Shown: positions 11,937-34,005, counted from the first letter of the stretch. The stretch: 64,000 nucleotides of DNA from Himantopus leucocephalus (GCA_003993805.1 RSEF01000018.1:1332161-1396160); one strand, 5' to 3'. Notes: generated by a model not told the origin, from the letters alone. A program made the numbers and translations.

Positions 11937-14900
11937 GACTTGGGTATCATCTGCTCCTGTCCTTGTACATGAAAGGTTCTGTGCCTTATGTAAACACACT
12001 TTGAAACAGGAACAGGGCAGAGGAAGCTGCTTCAAGAAGGCTTCAGGTCTAATTTCCACAACACAAGTCTCCAGCTTTAGAAATCCTGAAACTGCTTCCG
12101 AGCCCTGTGCTTGCAGAAAGTTTGCAAAGCCCTGACGGGGAAGGAGACTGTCCCTCAACTTCGGGTGACTTCTGTTTCCTTCACAGATTACAAAGCAGCC
12201 AAGTGCATGCAGAAAGCAGAGGAGTGAATCCACGCCTGCTCAGAGGACAGCTGTAACTGCAGTCCCCGATGCCCAGAGGGAACTGCAGCCCCCTAACATC
12301 CATGTGTGTGTGTTGTGGCCACATAATCTTTTCAGGATACAGGATGTAGCAGGAAACATGTTCCTCTGGCAGTCCATCAGTGCAGGCGGTGCTACTGGTT
12401 CCTCAGGCTCAGAGCTCTCTGCCAGTCTGCTCCAGGGCACCACCTTCACAAGTTTTTATTCAAGAGCCTGGTCCGAATGGAGCAGGGAAGCCATTCCAAG
12501 CCTGGCCCTTGAGTCCGCTGGTTCTCATGGAAATACAACAGGGTTTGGACTGGCCCAACAATTCCGGCTAATGAAGCAGAAGGAATGCACAATTCTTTCT
12601 CGGTAGGTGTCCGAGAAGAGAGAGTAGAGCTGCAAAGAAAGAGTCTTTCTCCACAGGGATGCCTGCTCCCTTCCTGAGCTTATCGTGCCAACATTGTGCA
12701 GCCCAGTGAGTTCCTGGCAGTGCTGTGGCGTGCTACCAGCCCTGCCAGTGGCCGGAGCAACGCGGCGCTCTGTTCAGAGCACTGTGAAACCACCCATGCT
12801 CAGCTGATGAGGAAACACTGCAGAGTTAAGCCCTCTCCAGCTGAATTAATCAAAGAGACACTAGCAGATTTTTAAGATGTTGCATTGGCTGTAAAAAGGT
12901 GTGGTTGCTTTGAGGCTGTAGCAAAGAGAATTTAGAAACCAAGAGAAATGGCAGTGCTGGATGATGTTCCCATCTCTTTTGTACGTGCTGTGCACTGGGG
13001 GAGCTTCATTTCCTCCATGTTCCTCTGCAAATTTGCAGCTTTGCAAATTGTGCCCAGAATGCACGATGTATCAGAGAGGCATAAAGTGGCACGTGGCTGC
13101 AGGATGGTGGTGAGGAAAATGTGGGCTAATACTGACTTTCAAAGGTAATCCCAGTAACCATGGGACATTGTCCATTTTCCATTGCCCAGAATGCAGAGCT
13201 GGACTGGAATGAGTGGGAATGTTGGGGAGCAGAGCAGTGTACAATCTCAGCTGCCTTGCAGGGAATGGGGAGACCTTTTTGTTTACATCCTGTTAATTAA
13301 TTATCCTGCATCTTCCACAGAAGCCAACAAACACCACAAAGAAAAAGGAGAGAGACCAGAGAAAAGCATGACTCAAATATGCTGCAGGAGTGAAGAACTA
13401 CTAAGAAACTTGTGCTGAACTGGTCCCAGAATATAAATTGTACAAGATAATTCTCCTTACTGGAGTCTCTCAGTTCTCTGATCTTGCCCTCAAACTACAT
13501 TATGCAAAAGACATCTGAAATTATCTTTGGTCAGTTCAGTTTATCCCTTATTTTGCTGAATGATGGGTAGTGGATTTCAAGGTGACTTCTCATTTGCCAA
13601 AATCATTAAGGTCTGTTCCTGACTGACTGGATGGAAAAAGCAGTAAGAAGATGTACTGATTCTGCACAAGCCCATCAGATAAATGTGTGGCACTTAATTT
13701 CACACACCTCATGCAAGCAGTAAATTAATGCTCCTGCTTTGGCACTGAACACAGATTCCATACATATGACTGGGTTTATTTCAGCATGTCCAAACCTCCA
13801 TGCAAAATGGAGATTAGACACAGGTTCTGGCTGAGAAATTTGCAAAGAAATGTTACCCCAGGGTCCTTGCCACACAAGAACAAATAGGAGTGGGGACATA
13901 GTTTCAATGCTGATATAGTCTCTGTTTACTGGATAATATCTAATCAATTGTTTCCAGCGCCCTGATGAATATGATGCACTTCCTAATCCTGCAGTCAGTC
14001 TATTAGACATGGATTGAAGTCATCATCAAGAAAATAATGTTCTCAGAGAGATGACACATGAGCTATATGCTCACTTGGGGCTATGTCTTTTTTGCCAGAC
14101 AATAACCTTGTTCCAGGAGTGCAGAGACATACATAAGCAATAGGAAAGAAGAGTTTATTAACCAAGAGGGTTTTTGCATTGTTAAGAGGAAATTTTCACC
14201 ATTGCTAAATTCTGTGAGAAAGTGCCTCATAATTTCTCAGAACTGGCAACAAAATGATGCTCTGGCAGAGAGCGGGGCTGTTGCTTTTCTGCGGGGTGGC
14301 TGACATTGGCTGTCAGTTGTTGAGCCCAGAGGACGGCATGCAGGTGCTCGCTGCAACGTGCCAAGCCCCTGTTCCTGCCAGAGCGGTTTACTTCCCCTCA
14401 CCTTGCTCTGCTGGCAGCGGTGGGGGATCGCACAAGATGGGGTGTGCCATGCTGGTGCCAAACTGGTGCTCAAGAAGAGGGGAAGCTGTTCCTCCCCTCG
14501 CGGTCATACCCTGGACATAGCTGAGAAGGAGTGCACTGTTGTGATTTGTTCTGCAGGAAGCTTCATTGGGAGAAAGCTCGTGGAGCAGCAGAGCGCATGG
14601 AATCCGTGGCGACAGGGGCAGGGACGAGCAAGTGTTGGGTTTCTTGGCATGGTGGTTGCAATTCAAGTGTCCAAACGTGGGTGGCATCCAGTCTCTGATA
14701 GGTGCCACATCACTTCTTCCAGTCCTTTGTGAGTGTCTCAGATACCCTGGAATATTCCAGATGGATCAGGTGCCTCTGTGTTGAGCACTGGGCATGTAAC
14801 TCTGCTGAGATCTGCAGAGGAGTGCTCTGACCAGGCTGGCTTTAAGAAATATTGAGCAGGTTTGTGCCAGAAGACAAGACTGTCTCAGCCTGTCTTTGAC

Positions 14901-16464
14901 TGAGAAGCATGTGTACAATGTGAGGGGTAAGTGCCAGAAGGTCTAAACTATCTAGGGAAAGTCACAGTGGGAGGAAAGCTGTGGAGGCAGCTCTGCATTC
15001 CCGTGTGCAGACATGCATGGGAACTGCTGGGTCCATTTCTAGGCAACAGAGAGCATCAAGTGAAATGTGAGCACTCAGAGAGGAGGACAATGTTCTGCTG
15101 TTTAACTCAAACAGTACTCCATACAGGAGAAAGGCAGCAGGGGAGGAGATGGCCTGACTCCTGCCATTTATTTTATTTTGCAGGATACAGTTTAAATTGT
15201 GACTCTTAAAAAATATCTTCTGAAATATCTGCACTCTACTTGGGTGGATTTTATTTACATTTTTTGTGGGAGATGAGGGAATTTAGCAAATGTTTGGACA
15301 CCAAAACATTTGTTGAGGTGAAATTCCCCTGCCGCTCAGTTACTTTGGGGCAGAAGCTGTGCTATAATCTCAACCAGTCCGTGTTTCTGTGGAGGTAAGA
15401 GGGTCCTGAGGCATATGAGGGCATACTGAGCACATGTTGCATTGCTCTTCATGAGTGCACTTTAGTGGGGGTGAAGAACAGGAACATGTGAACCCAAGGC
15501 TTGGGCATTCTGCTGCTCCTCAGCTGTACCAGACAACGTAGCCCTCTGATTTCATTTTCAGACCATACTTGAAGTGTCTACCTCCGTGGCCTTTTGACTC
15601 AGTTAATGCAATCCCATCACTGCCACAAGCTCCCACAGAGCCCACTGTAGTCTGTTCTAGCTTTGCTTGTAATAATTGGAGCTTCTGCTATTTGTAATAC
15701 TCTTATCCCTGCCTATTTTAATATCTGAACACCTGGGAGTTATAAACACAATTCAACAGGTCCAGGTCCCTTGGCTGAGCTGATGAAAGATGGTTTTCCA
15801 TCCAGCTTGCAGCAAAGGATGGTGATTTCAATACCAAACTCTGCAGATTGTCTGTACTTGACTTTTAACATCCAGGCTCGGTGCTAATCTTTATTGACAG
15901 TGTGCTCAGCATTAGCATCCTGATGGCGGGCATTTTGACACTGGCTGGGGACTCCCTCAGTGACCGACAAAAGGAAAACAAGCAGAGGGTATTCTCCACC
16001 CCTCAGGGATGGCACCTCCTTTCCTGCTTCAGGAACCTCTCCAAACCTTGCCTTGTCTTCAGTCTGCACCTAAATGTGTACCCCACAGCTCCACATCCCA
16101 CTACCTGTGTGCAAGGGAAGCATGGCCATCTCTAGAGCCCACCAGGACCCCTGTGGGACCATGGAATGGCTTTGCCCAGGAGTCTGCAGGTTCAGGTGGG
16201 GAGCGCACAGCTTGCTGGGGTAAAGGTAGGTGATGCTGCCTGAACTCATGCAGGCTGCAGTGGGGTCAGTTCACAGCACCCTGACACAGCCCTCCACGGT
16301 AAGTCGGGCAACTCACAGTCCACCAGACCCTCTGTCCCCCTGTGAGGAGGGCTGGTTGGGCCACGTGCTTTCGTGGCAGCAGTTTGCTTCTGTCCGTAAT
16401 CATTGTGGACAAGGAAACAACACCACAGGATCCATTTTTCACCGGTCTGCCGGTGCCAGTTTGA

Positions 16465-25299
<8,835 letters not shown>

Positions 25300-25850
25300 C
25301 TGACAAAGAGGCTGATGAATACTACATGAGGAGGAGACACCTGCCCGACCTGGCAGCCCGGGGCACACTCCCTATCAATGTCATCAAAATGTCTCAACAG
25401 ACCAACCACAGGGACAGGCCTCGCCGTCCTATCAGGGCCATGTCCCAGGACAGAGTGCTGTCTCCTGAGAGGATCATGCCCGAGGAGTTTAGCATGTCCT
25501 ATGAACGGATCCTCTCAGATGAGCAACTTCTGTCCGCAGAGCGCCTCCACTCCCAAGACCCCCTGCTCTCCCCAGAGCGGTCGGGGTACCCCGAGCAGTC
25601 TATGTCACGGGCATTGTCACACACAGACGTCTTTGTATCAACACCCGTCTTGGATCGCTACAGGATGACAAAAATGCACTCCCATCCTAGTGCCTCAAAT
25701 AACTTATACAATACCTTAGGTATGAACCCAACCTCCGCCAAGCGCCAAGCGTTTGCCTCCCGACGGCACAACACGGTAGAACAACTGCATTATATTCCAG
25801 GACACCACCATCACTACCGCACAGCGAGCAAAACAGAGGTGACTGTTTGA
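25300..25850 (+). CDS. SHISA6: SHISA6 terminal coding exon
   Basis: After acceptor TTCCCACAG the first two bases complete a Thr codon. Then come 182 codons from D-K-E-A-D-E-Y-Y and TGA at 25848-25850. The text MRRRHLPDLAARGTLP, VSTPVLDRYRM, MHSHPSASNN and RRHNTVEQLHYIPGH is diagnostic of SHISA6. The chain ends K-T-E-V-T-V, a class II-like PDZ ligand that links the protein to PSD-95-type scaffolds. Residues 47-106 of this exon form a hexapeptide periodicity with consensus [ML]-S-x-[ED]-R-[IVL] and several Ser-Pro sites. A His run precedes the end (G-H-H-H-H-Y). The open frame continues upstream of the acceptor for 97 codons, but that part is intron. No defect is visible. Confidence 0.98.
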
Positions 25851-26453
25851 TATGACCTCGTGCATTGTAGATACTCATTAAGGACTGGGGTGGCCACAGC
25901 ACCCCATACTGCAGTGGCCTTATAGGCCAAGATAACCTCTAATAACTCAGTGTCTGAAAAGACTTCTCTGACAGTCCCATCTACGTTGTTGTTTTCAAAG
26001 CCACCCCTTCATTGGTGACATAAGAAGAACCCAAGCAAGCAAACAGACGATAGTGAGGGATAATAGAGGGAACTTCCTGACGTGCATCAGTTTCTGTCAA
26101 AGAAAGCCATAGTAGTAGATGGCTCCTTCCAAGGGCTCACCTGCATTATCTCATTGTTTTTATGAATCTAGGACTTTTCAGTTCCTACAAGTAGAAGCAG
26201 TCTCATTCAGGGAGGAGGAAATGCAGAACTCCATCCTGTCGGGAAGGGGTCCTGTTCTCACTCCTCATGCCGGCCCTCATGTTTGGCCTTTCTGTAGCAA
26301 GTAGGTAAGCTTCTGGCTGCTGGAGATCACCTCCAGACCACTCAATATCAGCCAGCACCCATACATCTGTTCTTCCTCACCCTTGGAGCGAATTCAAGGG
26401 CAGACTTTCCTAGGGGACTGGCAGATCTAGGGACAAGAATAGCCTGGCTGAGA

Positions 26454-26459
26454 AATAAA
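26454..26459 (+). promoter_or_regulatory. Proximal polyadenylation signal AATAAA (candidate)
   Basis: AATAAA lies 604 bases after the SHISA6 stop and is followed by a T-rich stretch (GTTTTAGTTTATATT). It could give a short-UTR transcript. Confidence 0.4.
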
Positions 26460-29400
26460 GTTTTAGTTTATATTAAATATACTCATAAGATAAAAATATA
26501 CTAGTGCCTACAAATCGCCTGCTCTCTCAGTGTAGGAAGTAGTGGGGTTGATGTGTTCAATAAGCACAAATATGCTGAAATGCTTGTTAGACCCTTTTCT
26601 CCACTCATTCTAGTATCTTGGTGTTTCCAACATGTAAATAGGAAGGAGGAAGAGGGTTTCTCTTCCTCCAGCTTCTTGCCACTGCTGAACCTAAAGCACC
26701 AGAATTCGTTCAGCTTCGCACTGCTGACCTGTGCTGGGGGCAGTCCTGACTCCACTGAGAGCCCTGCAAGGCAAGGCTACCACACATTTCACCGAGCCTG
26801 GATTTCTCCCTAGAAGTTTATTTTCTTGACAGCATTTTCCACTGGCCCAGTTCCCATGTTTCTGAACACATTTTCTCCTCTCAGTTACAACCTAGACCTC
26901 CATATGTAGCAAATCTTTTTCTAGCCCTCAGCAGAAGCACAAAGCTGAGGGTGTCTGTCTACCGAAAAGCAGGTCGGTAATTTTCCGTGATTTTCTCTCC
27001 ATGTAATGGCCTCCCAAGAAAACCTTCCAAATTCCAATTACACTGAGTACCAATCCTAACCATGAAGACAGTTACATTTCATGCATATAAAATATATATC
27101 CAGCATAATTATAATAAATGGGCATGTTGTATATCTGATATAATGCTAATTAGATACTGTATATTTGTAAAATCTTTAAAACATAGACTCGTGGGTCCAG
27201 AATTTGTGAGGGGTTTACCTTTGGTTTTCTAACCAGATCGGACTTTGCTTTGTTTTTTGTTGGTTTTGGTTTTGTTTGGGTTTTTTTCTTCTATTTGTGT
27301 TCCTATCAAATTCTGTAGAACTAACTCACACTAGAACATACTTCTGTGGCCAGGGAAGGGTCTCAGAGGTTTTGAAGGCCAGCCAGACCCAGTGCTGTAA
27401 GTGTTAGTGCTGGACACTCTCCAGCACTCACCATCCATGGTGTGCACTCAAAGCCTTGCCATATGCACGCACCCATGTTGCCAGTCGGAGCGGCAGGCAT
27501 TCTGCCTCCTCTGGGTGAAGTGACAACCGACTTCAGGCTGTAAACGCATTCCCATACAGTACTGCTCTCTTCATGTCCTACATTCCCACACTGAGTCTTT
27601 TCCTATATGGCTCCTCACTAAACTTCGTCTAAATTAGCTCTGCCCTTCTCCCTCCCCCGAAATACCTCCCACCTCCCGGCCTTAATGATGTTCCCAGCTC
27701 AACATGTTGGTCCTGTAGCATACACTGATTGTATGTTGTTGTGAGCTTGAGTCTTGAATGGAAGCTTATAATGCAGCACCAGGTTTTTCTGGCGCAGGGT
27801 AGGCAGGAGAAGCATGCCATCTTCCCCTGGTGGGATTTAGAGGTAGGCCTCTGTGGGGTGGCCATGTGGTCTTTCTTTTTCCCAGGCTGTCCTGGGACTG
27901 CTGGCCCTAGTTCATGAGCTTCCTTCTGCCCTGCCTGATGGAGACTGTTCAGAAAGGACTCCATCTGTGAGAAGTACTGGGGCTTTGTTTGACGGAAACT
28001 GAGCTGAGAAGGAATAAATAAGTCTCCATGGTTCAGATGGTCATTACAATGCAGCCTTTGGAAAAAATCATCCTGGGCAACAACCAGAATTGTCTATGTA
28101 TCAGGGTGGCAGTTCATGGCATGGGAGGGACGAGAGAGAAAAGGCTCACACCTCATCTCCTGACCCCTTCCCTTGATGGACACTTCTCTCCCCTGACTAC
28201 CTCCAAGCTCCTCAGCTCAGTCACTGGATATTTCTTCACAGAAGGCAATCCCTGTGAAAATATTACCCTTACTGACCTTCCCACAGACCGAAGTTTGTGA
28301 CTCTTGTGAAGAGAAGAGAAACGCACATGGCTGATGGGGAGGCAGTCCCTGCTGAGGTTCTGGGGCTCTTCCGTTGTCTCTTGGCTCAAGCAAAGCCAGG
28401 ATCTTCCCCTCTGCAAGCAGGGAGATGTGAACACTGTGGGAGAGGAGAGTCCACTGTAGAGTCCGCAGGAGTTGAGGTGGCAGAGCTGGAGGAGCAGAGG
28501 TGACCGTGTGAGGCCACGGGTAGGTGAACACTCCTCTCTTTCCATTTCCATAGCTGTATGTCTCAAGCTCTAGTCTTCATCTAAATGTTCCATTTGTGAA
28601 CTAAGAAGCTGCTGGACCAGATGCAAATATGGAAATTTTTCACTCAAGTAGCCCGTGCAGATGCTGTGCTGTGCTCCAGGCCATTTGACCTCAGAGCCTT
28701 CTCTTGTTCTGACTGACAAATATCACAGGCCCTCTGCTAACTTGCCCTACCTGGGCAATAAACCTCCAAAGAAATGTTAGCCCCATTTCCTCTTCTTTTC
28801 CACCCACTCAGCTGTTTCAAGCAGATGTGTCCCACAAGAACCATCAAAAAACCTGTCTAGGCCAAATCTCTTCAGGAACTCTGCCACCACCACAGAAAAA
28901 TTTCAGCAAATTTCTTTGGGAAAGCACCATGCCCCGGATGACCACAATTCATTCCTGGGCACCATGTGTTCCCATGGCTTGCTTTATGTGCTGCAAGCGG
29001 TCAGTAGCTAGAGCAGTGGCGTTTCAGCACACACAGGTGTTCTTATGTCATTTTTTCCCTTATTCCTCGTTCTGAGGGTTTGTCAGTGAAAGGACACGTG
29101 GTCCAGGACCAGGTGTCATGATCCACAGCCTGGTCCCCAGCACTTTAGTTCCCCATGGTCAACACGTGATGATGGTAAAGGTAACACTTTCCTATTCTGC
29201 AGAGGCATTATGAGGGCTCATACCATAATGTCTATGAAGTGCTTTGAGACCTTCTCACAACAGACACTGTAGAACAGCAAAGCATTTTCATTAATATTGT
29301 CACCGTTGTCCTGCCACATCATGCCTGATGTGTTGCAATCCAGTGTCTGTCCAGAATGAGAGTGCTGGGGTAGGGGGGGATGCAGTTCCCCAGATTTCCC

Positions 29401-29804
29401 ACTGCTCTCCTTCTGGTCAGGGTCCCTAGCAGGCAGCAGCTCTAAGGGATGCTGTTACCTGCACTTTGACCTTTCTGCTTTCTTCTCCTCATGTCTGAGT
29501 CACCATAACGTTCCGCACTCAGGAGAAAAGCAGGAAGCAGTCACATTCCTATGTACAGTAAAATATAACCTGCCTTGATTAATCTAATATACTCTGAAGA
29601 ATTGATCTGTCTTTTTCTCCAACCCACAGGTGGAAACACACATCTGTGGAGTGTCCAGTTCCCAGAGTGCATGTGCAGGGACTGGGGGTGATGTAGAAAA
29701 ATTTATATTATTTCCTACAAACTGATAATTATTTGCATTCCCCAAGCAGCAACACACAATAGTAAGCTGCAGCGGATTTTATACAACTTTCTCATTAATA
29801 CAGA

Positions 29805-29858
29805 TACATGTATGTATGTATGTATGTGCAGACAAACTCATATATATACATACATACT
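29805..29858. repeat. TGTA/TACA inverted microsatellite
   Basis: ATGTATGTATGTATGTATGT at about 29808-29827 faces TATATATACATACATACT at 29841-29858 across a short spacer. The two halves are complementary, so the DNA or the RNA of the presumed SHISA6 UTR can form a hairpin. Confidence 0.85.
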
Positions 29859-30088
29859 GTAAAATGCAATCATTAAGTTCTGACTGACCCTGTACCAATC
29901 TAAGCTTCCAAACTATACTGAATCACTCTTTGAAATGTGGAAAACTATTTTTAATGAACCACAGAGATCACCACATGGAACAGAAATTTTGTCATAAAAG
30001 TCTTCTAACCAGTGAATCGTGTTTTAAGGAAAAATGAAATATTTTTCAATGTTTTAATGTTCCTTTTATAAATGATGATCTGTTACTT

Positions 30089-30111
30089 GGGGATGGGGGT
30101 GGGTGGGTGGG
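30089..30111 (+). other. G-quadruplex motif
   Basis: GGGGATGGGGGTGGGTGGG continues with TGGG, giving five G runs of at least three separated by loops of one or two bases. This meets the strict quadruplex pattern on the strand that would be SHISA6 mRNA. Confidence 0.8.
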
Positions 30112-31444
30112 AAGAAACAGGGACAGCTACCCAGGAGTAATCCCTCCTTTCCTGGTCTAGATTTAATTTCTGTCTACTGTTCTGCTAGCTTGGCTGGCTG
30201 CAAAGCTGGTCCCATGAACCTGGGCTTCCCGCATGCATATTTCTGTTCTTGTGTCTATGAGAAGCACTCCCACCAGGAATCTGCAAGAGCCTGGCATCAA
30301 GTTTTTGTAAGAGATGGGTAGATCCTGGTAGCTGGGAAGATGTCTTCATCTTCTTCCACCACAACAAACAAAATCATCATGAAACAGGGTAACTTTAATT
30401 GTATTTGAAGTGAGTGTTCTAATTTGTGATCAATTTGCCACCTTCAGTTCATGTGGTGGAGAAATAGCTTGTCTTAGTTTTGTTTCAGATTTAGTGCTTA
30501 ATCTGGAAGGAGGGACTCTGCTGAAATATATTTCACACGTACAGATTTCATGTTCAAGTATATTTCAGACGAGTGAAAAGTTAGTTGGGGAAATATGTGA
30601 GAAAGGGGCTTAAATATTTTCATAAAAAGTGTTGTTAGCAATAAGCCTGTGTTGGGGCTGCTTATTAGAGAACAACCACTTCTGTGTTGTCTGTCCGTGA
30701 GTGGGTGGTAGAAGGTATCGTTCCCAGCCTCTCTTAGCTGGTTCATGGCCGTCAAGGAGGTGCCCTCACCGAGCCCAAAACCCAACTGGCAAAACCAACC
30801 TACGCTTCACCTGCTGGCAGCCCGGGGGCACGGGGAGAGTTGGATGATCCCGTTGGAGCACGTTAGTGTAAATCTGAGAGATCTCTGCTCTCAGCGGCAA
30901 GCGAAGCAGTGTCCTGTGTCTCTGCCATGACTGCACGATGGCCGGGAGGTCTCCATCCCCACCACCTCCGCTGCAGGGAGAGGTGCCTCGCGCCACCCTG
31001 ACCCTCTGCCCATGGGCTTCGTAACGGCTCCTGACCTTCCATCTGCAAACCCGTTAGACATTTTTGTAGCAAGAATTTCTTGGCTCTGAGAAAGACACTT
31101 CTTACTGTAATATTTTTAGTTTGGGGGACAATATTTCCTAAGAGGGGTTAAGTGGATATTTTTGTGCTTTAGCCCAGTTTATGGATTCCATGTTTATTAT
31201 ACAGTAGTACTGAAGAGGAAGTACATTTGTATCTGTAACTTTGCACAGACTCTTGGTTAACCATTAAACAAGCTTCAAGATGAGCAGTATTTGACTGTTT
31301 TTCTCTGTATTATTCTTGTTGTTATACTTACCTGTAAAAGCACATTCTGTATGTACTGTAAACAAAAATATTATCAGTTTAGTAAAATTTAGAGTCTTAA
31401 GGATTTTTCCACTTTTGTCAGTAACAAATATTTATGGATTAAAA

Positions 31445-31450
31445 AATAAA
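31445..31450 (+). promoter_or_regulatory. SHISA6: Distal polyadenylation signal AATAAA for SHISA6
   Basis: AATAAA lies in GGATTAAAAAATAAAGGC, followed within 30 bases by a T-rich GT-containing element. The preceding 400 bases are AT-rich and read like a mature UTR end. This is the strongest terminal signal before the CR1-rich intergenic DNA begins. Confidence 0.55.
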
Positions 31451-33684
31451 GGCAATTTCAACATATAAATTGTTTCTTTTTTGATATCTATTGGGGGGGA
31501 AAAATAAGGCCATTTTCTTGGCCTCCTTCCCAATCTTTGTAACCAGCGTTTGAAAGGTAGATATCTATATTTCTGTGTGTAGTTAAATAGCATCTATTAA
31601 AATGAATGCTGCAAGGTCTGGAAGAGTCATTATTTTTATGTATTTATTTACTGCATTTCATCATCATGCCAGAAAATAGCAGGGGGAGAAGCGAGACATT
31701 ACTATTTGCTGTAAAAATCTGTCATGCAAGCCTATAAGACTTTATTTTAAAGTTGCCCTTCTTTATTTTTGCATTCATAAGCCATGATTCATTCTCCGTC
31801 TAGAAAGCCTTGTATTGCAAAGTCAGAACTTGTGAAATGTCCCATAGCGCTGGAGGCTTCAACAGGGGCTTTGCTTTTGCTATTGGCAATACTTCTCACA
31901 CAGAGGTTCCCCATCACTCTTCCGAGATGTGAGAAGTGCCAAGGAGGCCAAGGTGTGTTCCTCACAAACAGCCCCCACTACTGCCACAGAGAATGAAACC
32001 GCATTTTCATTTCTACCAGCTCTGAGTTTCTTACTACTATGTCTAGCTGGGAAACGTGGCAGGGTTTTTCTCTTGCTTTCTATGGAGGAAGTGTCAAATT
32101 TTACATCTCCATTTTCCTATTAATTTGCCCTCAGCATTATGCAGATTTGCTTACATTAAAAATGTGATAGCTCATAATTGGGAAGGATTGCTGGAAATCA
32201 GAATTGTTGAGGCATCAGCAGCCTTTCTCAGCACAGCACTGGCAGCGGACAAAGGACGGCAGGCACTGTGGGCAGTGCCTCCCTCCCAGTGTGGAGCTGC
32301 TGGCAGCCCATCCCGGTACTGCAGAGCTTTGGGAGAACACTCCTCATCCAGTTATCCCATGTCTCTGCCCTTGTCCCTTCTCTGACACCTTGCAGCTCTG
32401 GCACTGGGCTTTAGAGGAATGCTGCTAAGATAACATCACAGGGTTAACACCACAGGGATCCTTCTCCACCGCTGCCTTCATGTGGTGCAGAGGTCATCAC
32501 ATCACCATCACTCACCCACCAAGCCCCAAGCTCTCCTTGGAGCTCTCCTCTTCAGTCTTTCCTCAGGCACAGCTTTCTGTTGTTGTGCTGCTCAGCTTAA
32601 AAAGAAAAAATAAGCTTTAAGGAGTAACATGCCACTACCACCAAGAGAAGACAATCATCTTTCAGGGTAGGTCCAGTGGGAAGACAAGGCCCTTCTGTAG
32701 CTCTTAGGCCAGGTTAGCGCTTGGGGTCTTCTATCTCCAGAGCAGAGCTCAGAGTCAGCAAGGCATAATCAGCACTTCCTAAGAAATACATGAACCCAGC
32801 AGAGTTAATTAAAATGCATTTTTAAGGGAGAAGTTTCATTTTGCCTGGCAGTTCTATTCATAATTACCCAATCCTTTGTAGCACTAATAAGTAGGGAGGG
32901 AGCAATGGGGAATTAGCTCATTTCTCCACTTCCCATAAAAGGTATTGAAGAGAACAGCAGGATTTATGGTGTTGAGAGCCAATGATGACTGAGATGAAGC
33001 TGGAGCCAATTCTTACCTCAAAGGACAATAAATCCTACTGTTTCCTATTCCTGTAATAATTGATTTCAGTACTTTGGTAAAGAGCTTACGCTCTGTTAGT
33101 CAGCCTTCATTCAGGTCGTCTTCACTGGCCCTTCTAAGTGATCCCTGCAGGATCTCTGGTGGTGGCCCAGAGAGGTGTCTCCAGTGGCCTGGGCAGCCTG
33201 GCACCACCCCAGATGGGGTCCCTGCAATGCAAGGTATGACTTCACATGTGTGACTGGAGGGACACTTTGGTGGATGTCATGGAAGAGAGTGGGCACCTGG
33301 CCTACCCCAGTGCAGGCTATCACAGCCGGTGGCCCTGTTCCTGGGTAATGCATCAGGGATCTCCCCAGGCTGCATGGCAGGAGGCAGTGGTCCCTGCCCT
33401 CCACTGGCACGCACCTAATCAGAGCATGGTACAGTTTATTGCCACGCTGTCTGGGGGAAGGTATGGTGATGAAGGCCCCACCTTACCTCTCTAGGGAATG
33501 GTACACAGTGCAGAGCTGCTCTGGTGGACCTCCCTTGTGGGACGGGGGCAGGCTGAGCAGGTCCTTGTGACCCAGCAGATATCCTCACTGAGGACTCAAA
33601 GGCAACAGAGCACAGAAAGGGCAAGACCAACTGTGGGCAGGGACACTGTCGAATGAAAGACCTTTATCTGGAAGGACTTGGGGA

Positions 33685-34005
33685 TGGGCATGCCTGCAAG
33701 AAAGCTGGAAAGAGATTTTTTGCAAGGGCATGTAGTGATAGGACAAAGGGGAATGGCTTTAAACTGGAAGTGGGGAGATTTAGAATAGATATCAGGAAGA
33801 AATTTTTTTACTATGAGGATGGTGAGACACTGGCCCAGGTTGCCTAGAAAAGTGGATGCCCCATCCCTGGAGGTGTTCAAACCCAGGCTGGACGGGGCTT
33901 TGAGCAACCTGGTCTAGCGGTAGGTGTCCCTGCCCAGGGCAGAGGGGTTGGAACTAAATGATCTTTAAGGTCCCTTCCAACCTAAACCATTCTATGATTC
34001 TATGA
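33685..34005 (+). mobile_element. CR1 LINE, 5'-truncated 3' end copy
   Basis: About 320 bp follow the same CR1 text as the copy at 6850. They include CTGCAAGAAAGCTGGAAAGA, GGCATGTAGTGATAGGACAA, CCCCATCCCTGGAGGTGTTC and the terminal CCATTCTATGATTCTATGA. Divergence is modest. The antisense open frame across it is a shadow. Confidence 0.93.

Larger units (their letters stand above)
25851..31470 (+). other. SHISA6: SHISA6 3' UTR, probable full extent
   Basis: This is noncoding sequence after the SHISA6 stop. AATAAA occurs at 26454, 28013, 28757 and 31445. The last lies in strongly AT-rich sequence typical of a UTR end and is followed by a T/GT-rich stretch (TGTTTCTTTTTTG), so about 31465 is the best distal cleavage site. 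The UTR would then be about 5.6 kb, or about 0.6 kb if the first site is used. It includes a G-quadruplex motif at 30089-30111 and a TGTA/TACA inverted microsatellite at 29805-29858. No repeat element or other gene is recognised. The extent is inferred, not seen. Confidence 0.5.

Noticed and set aside
33596..33907. 103-codon minus-strand frame resembling the frame at 6906
   Set aside because: The similarity comes from both lying antisense to CR1, not from a gene family.
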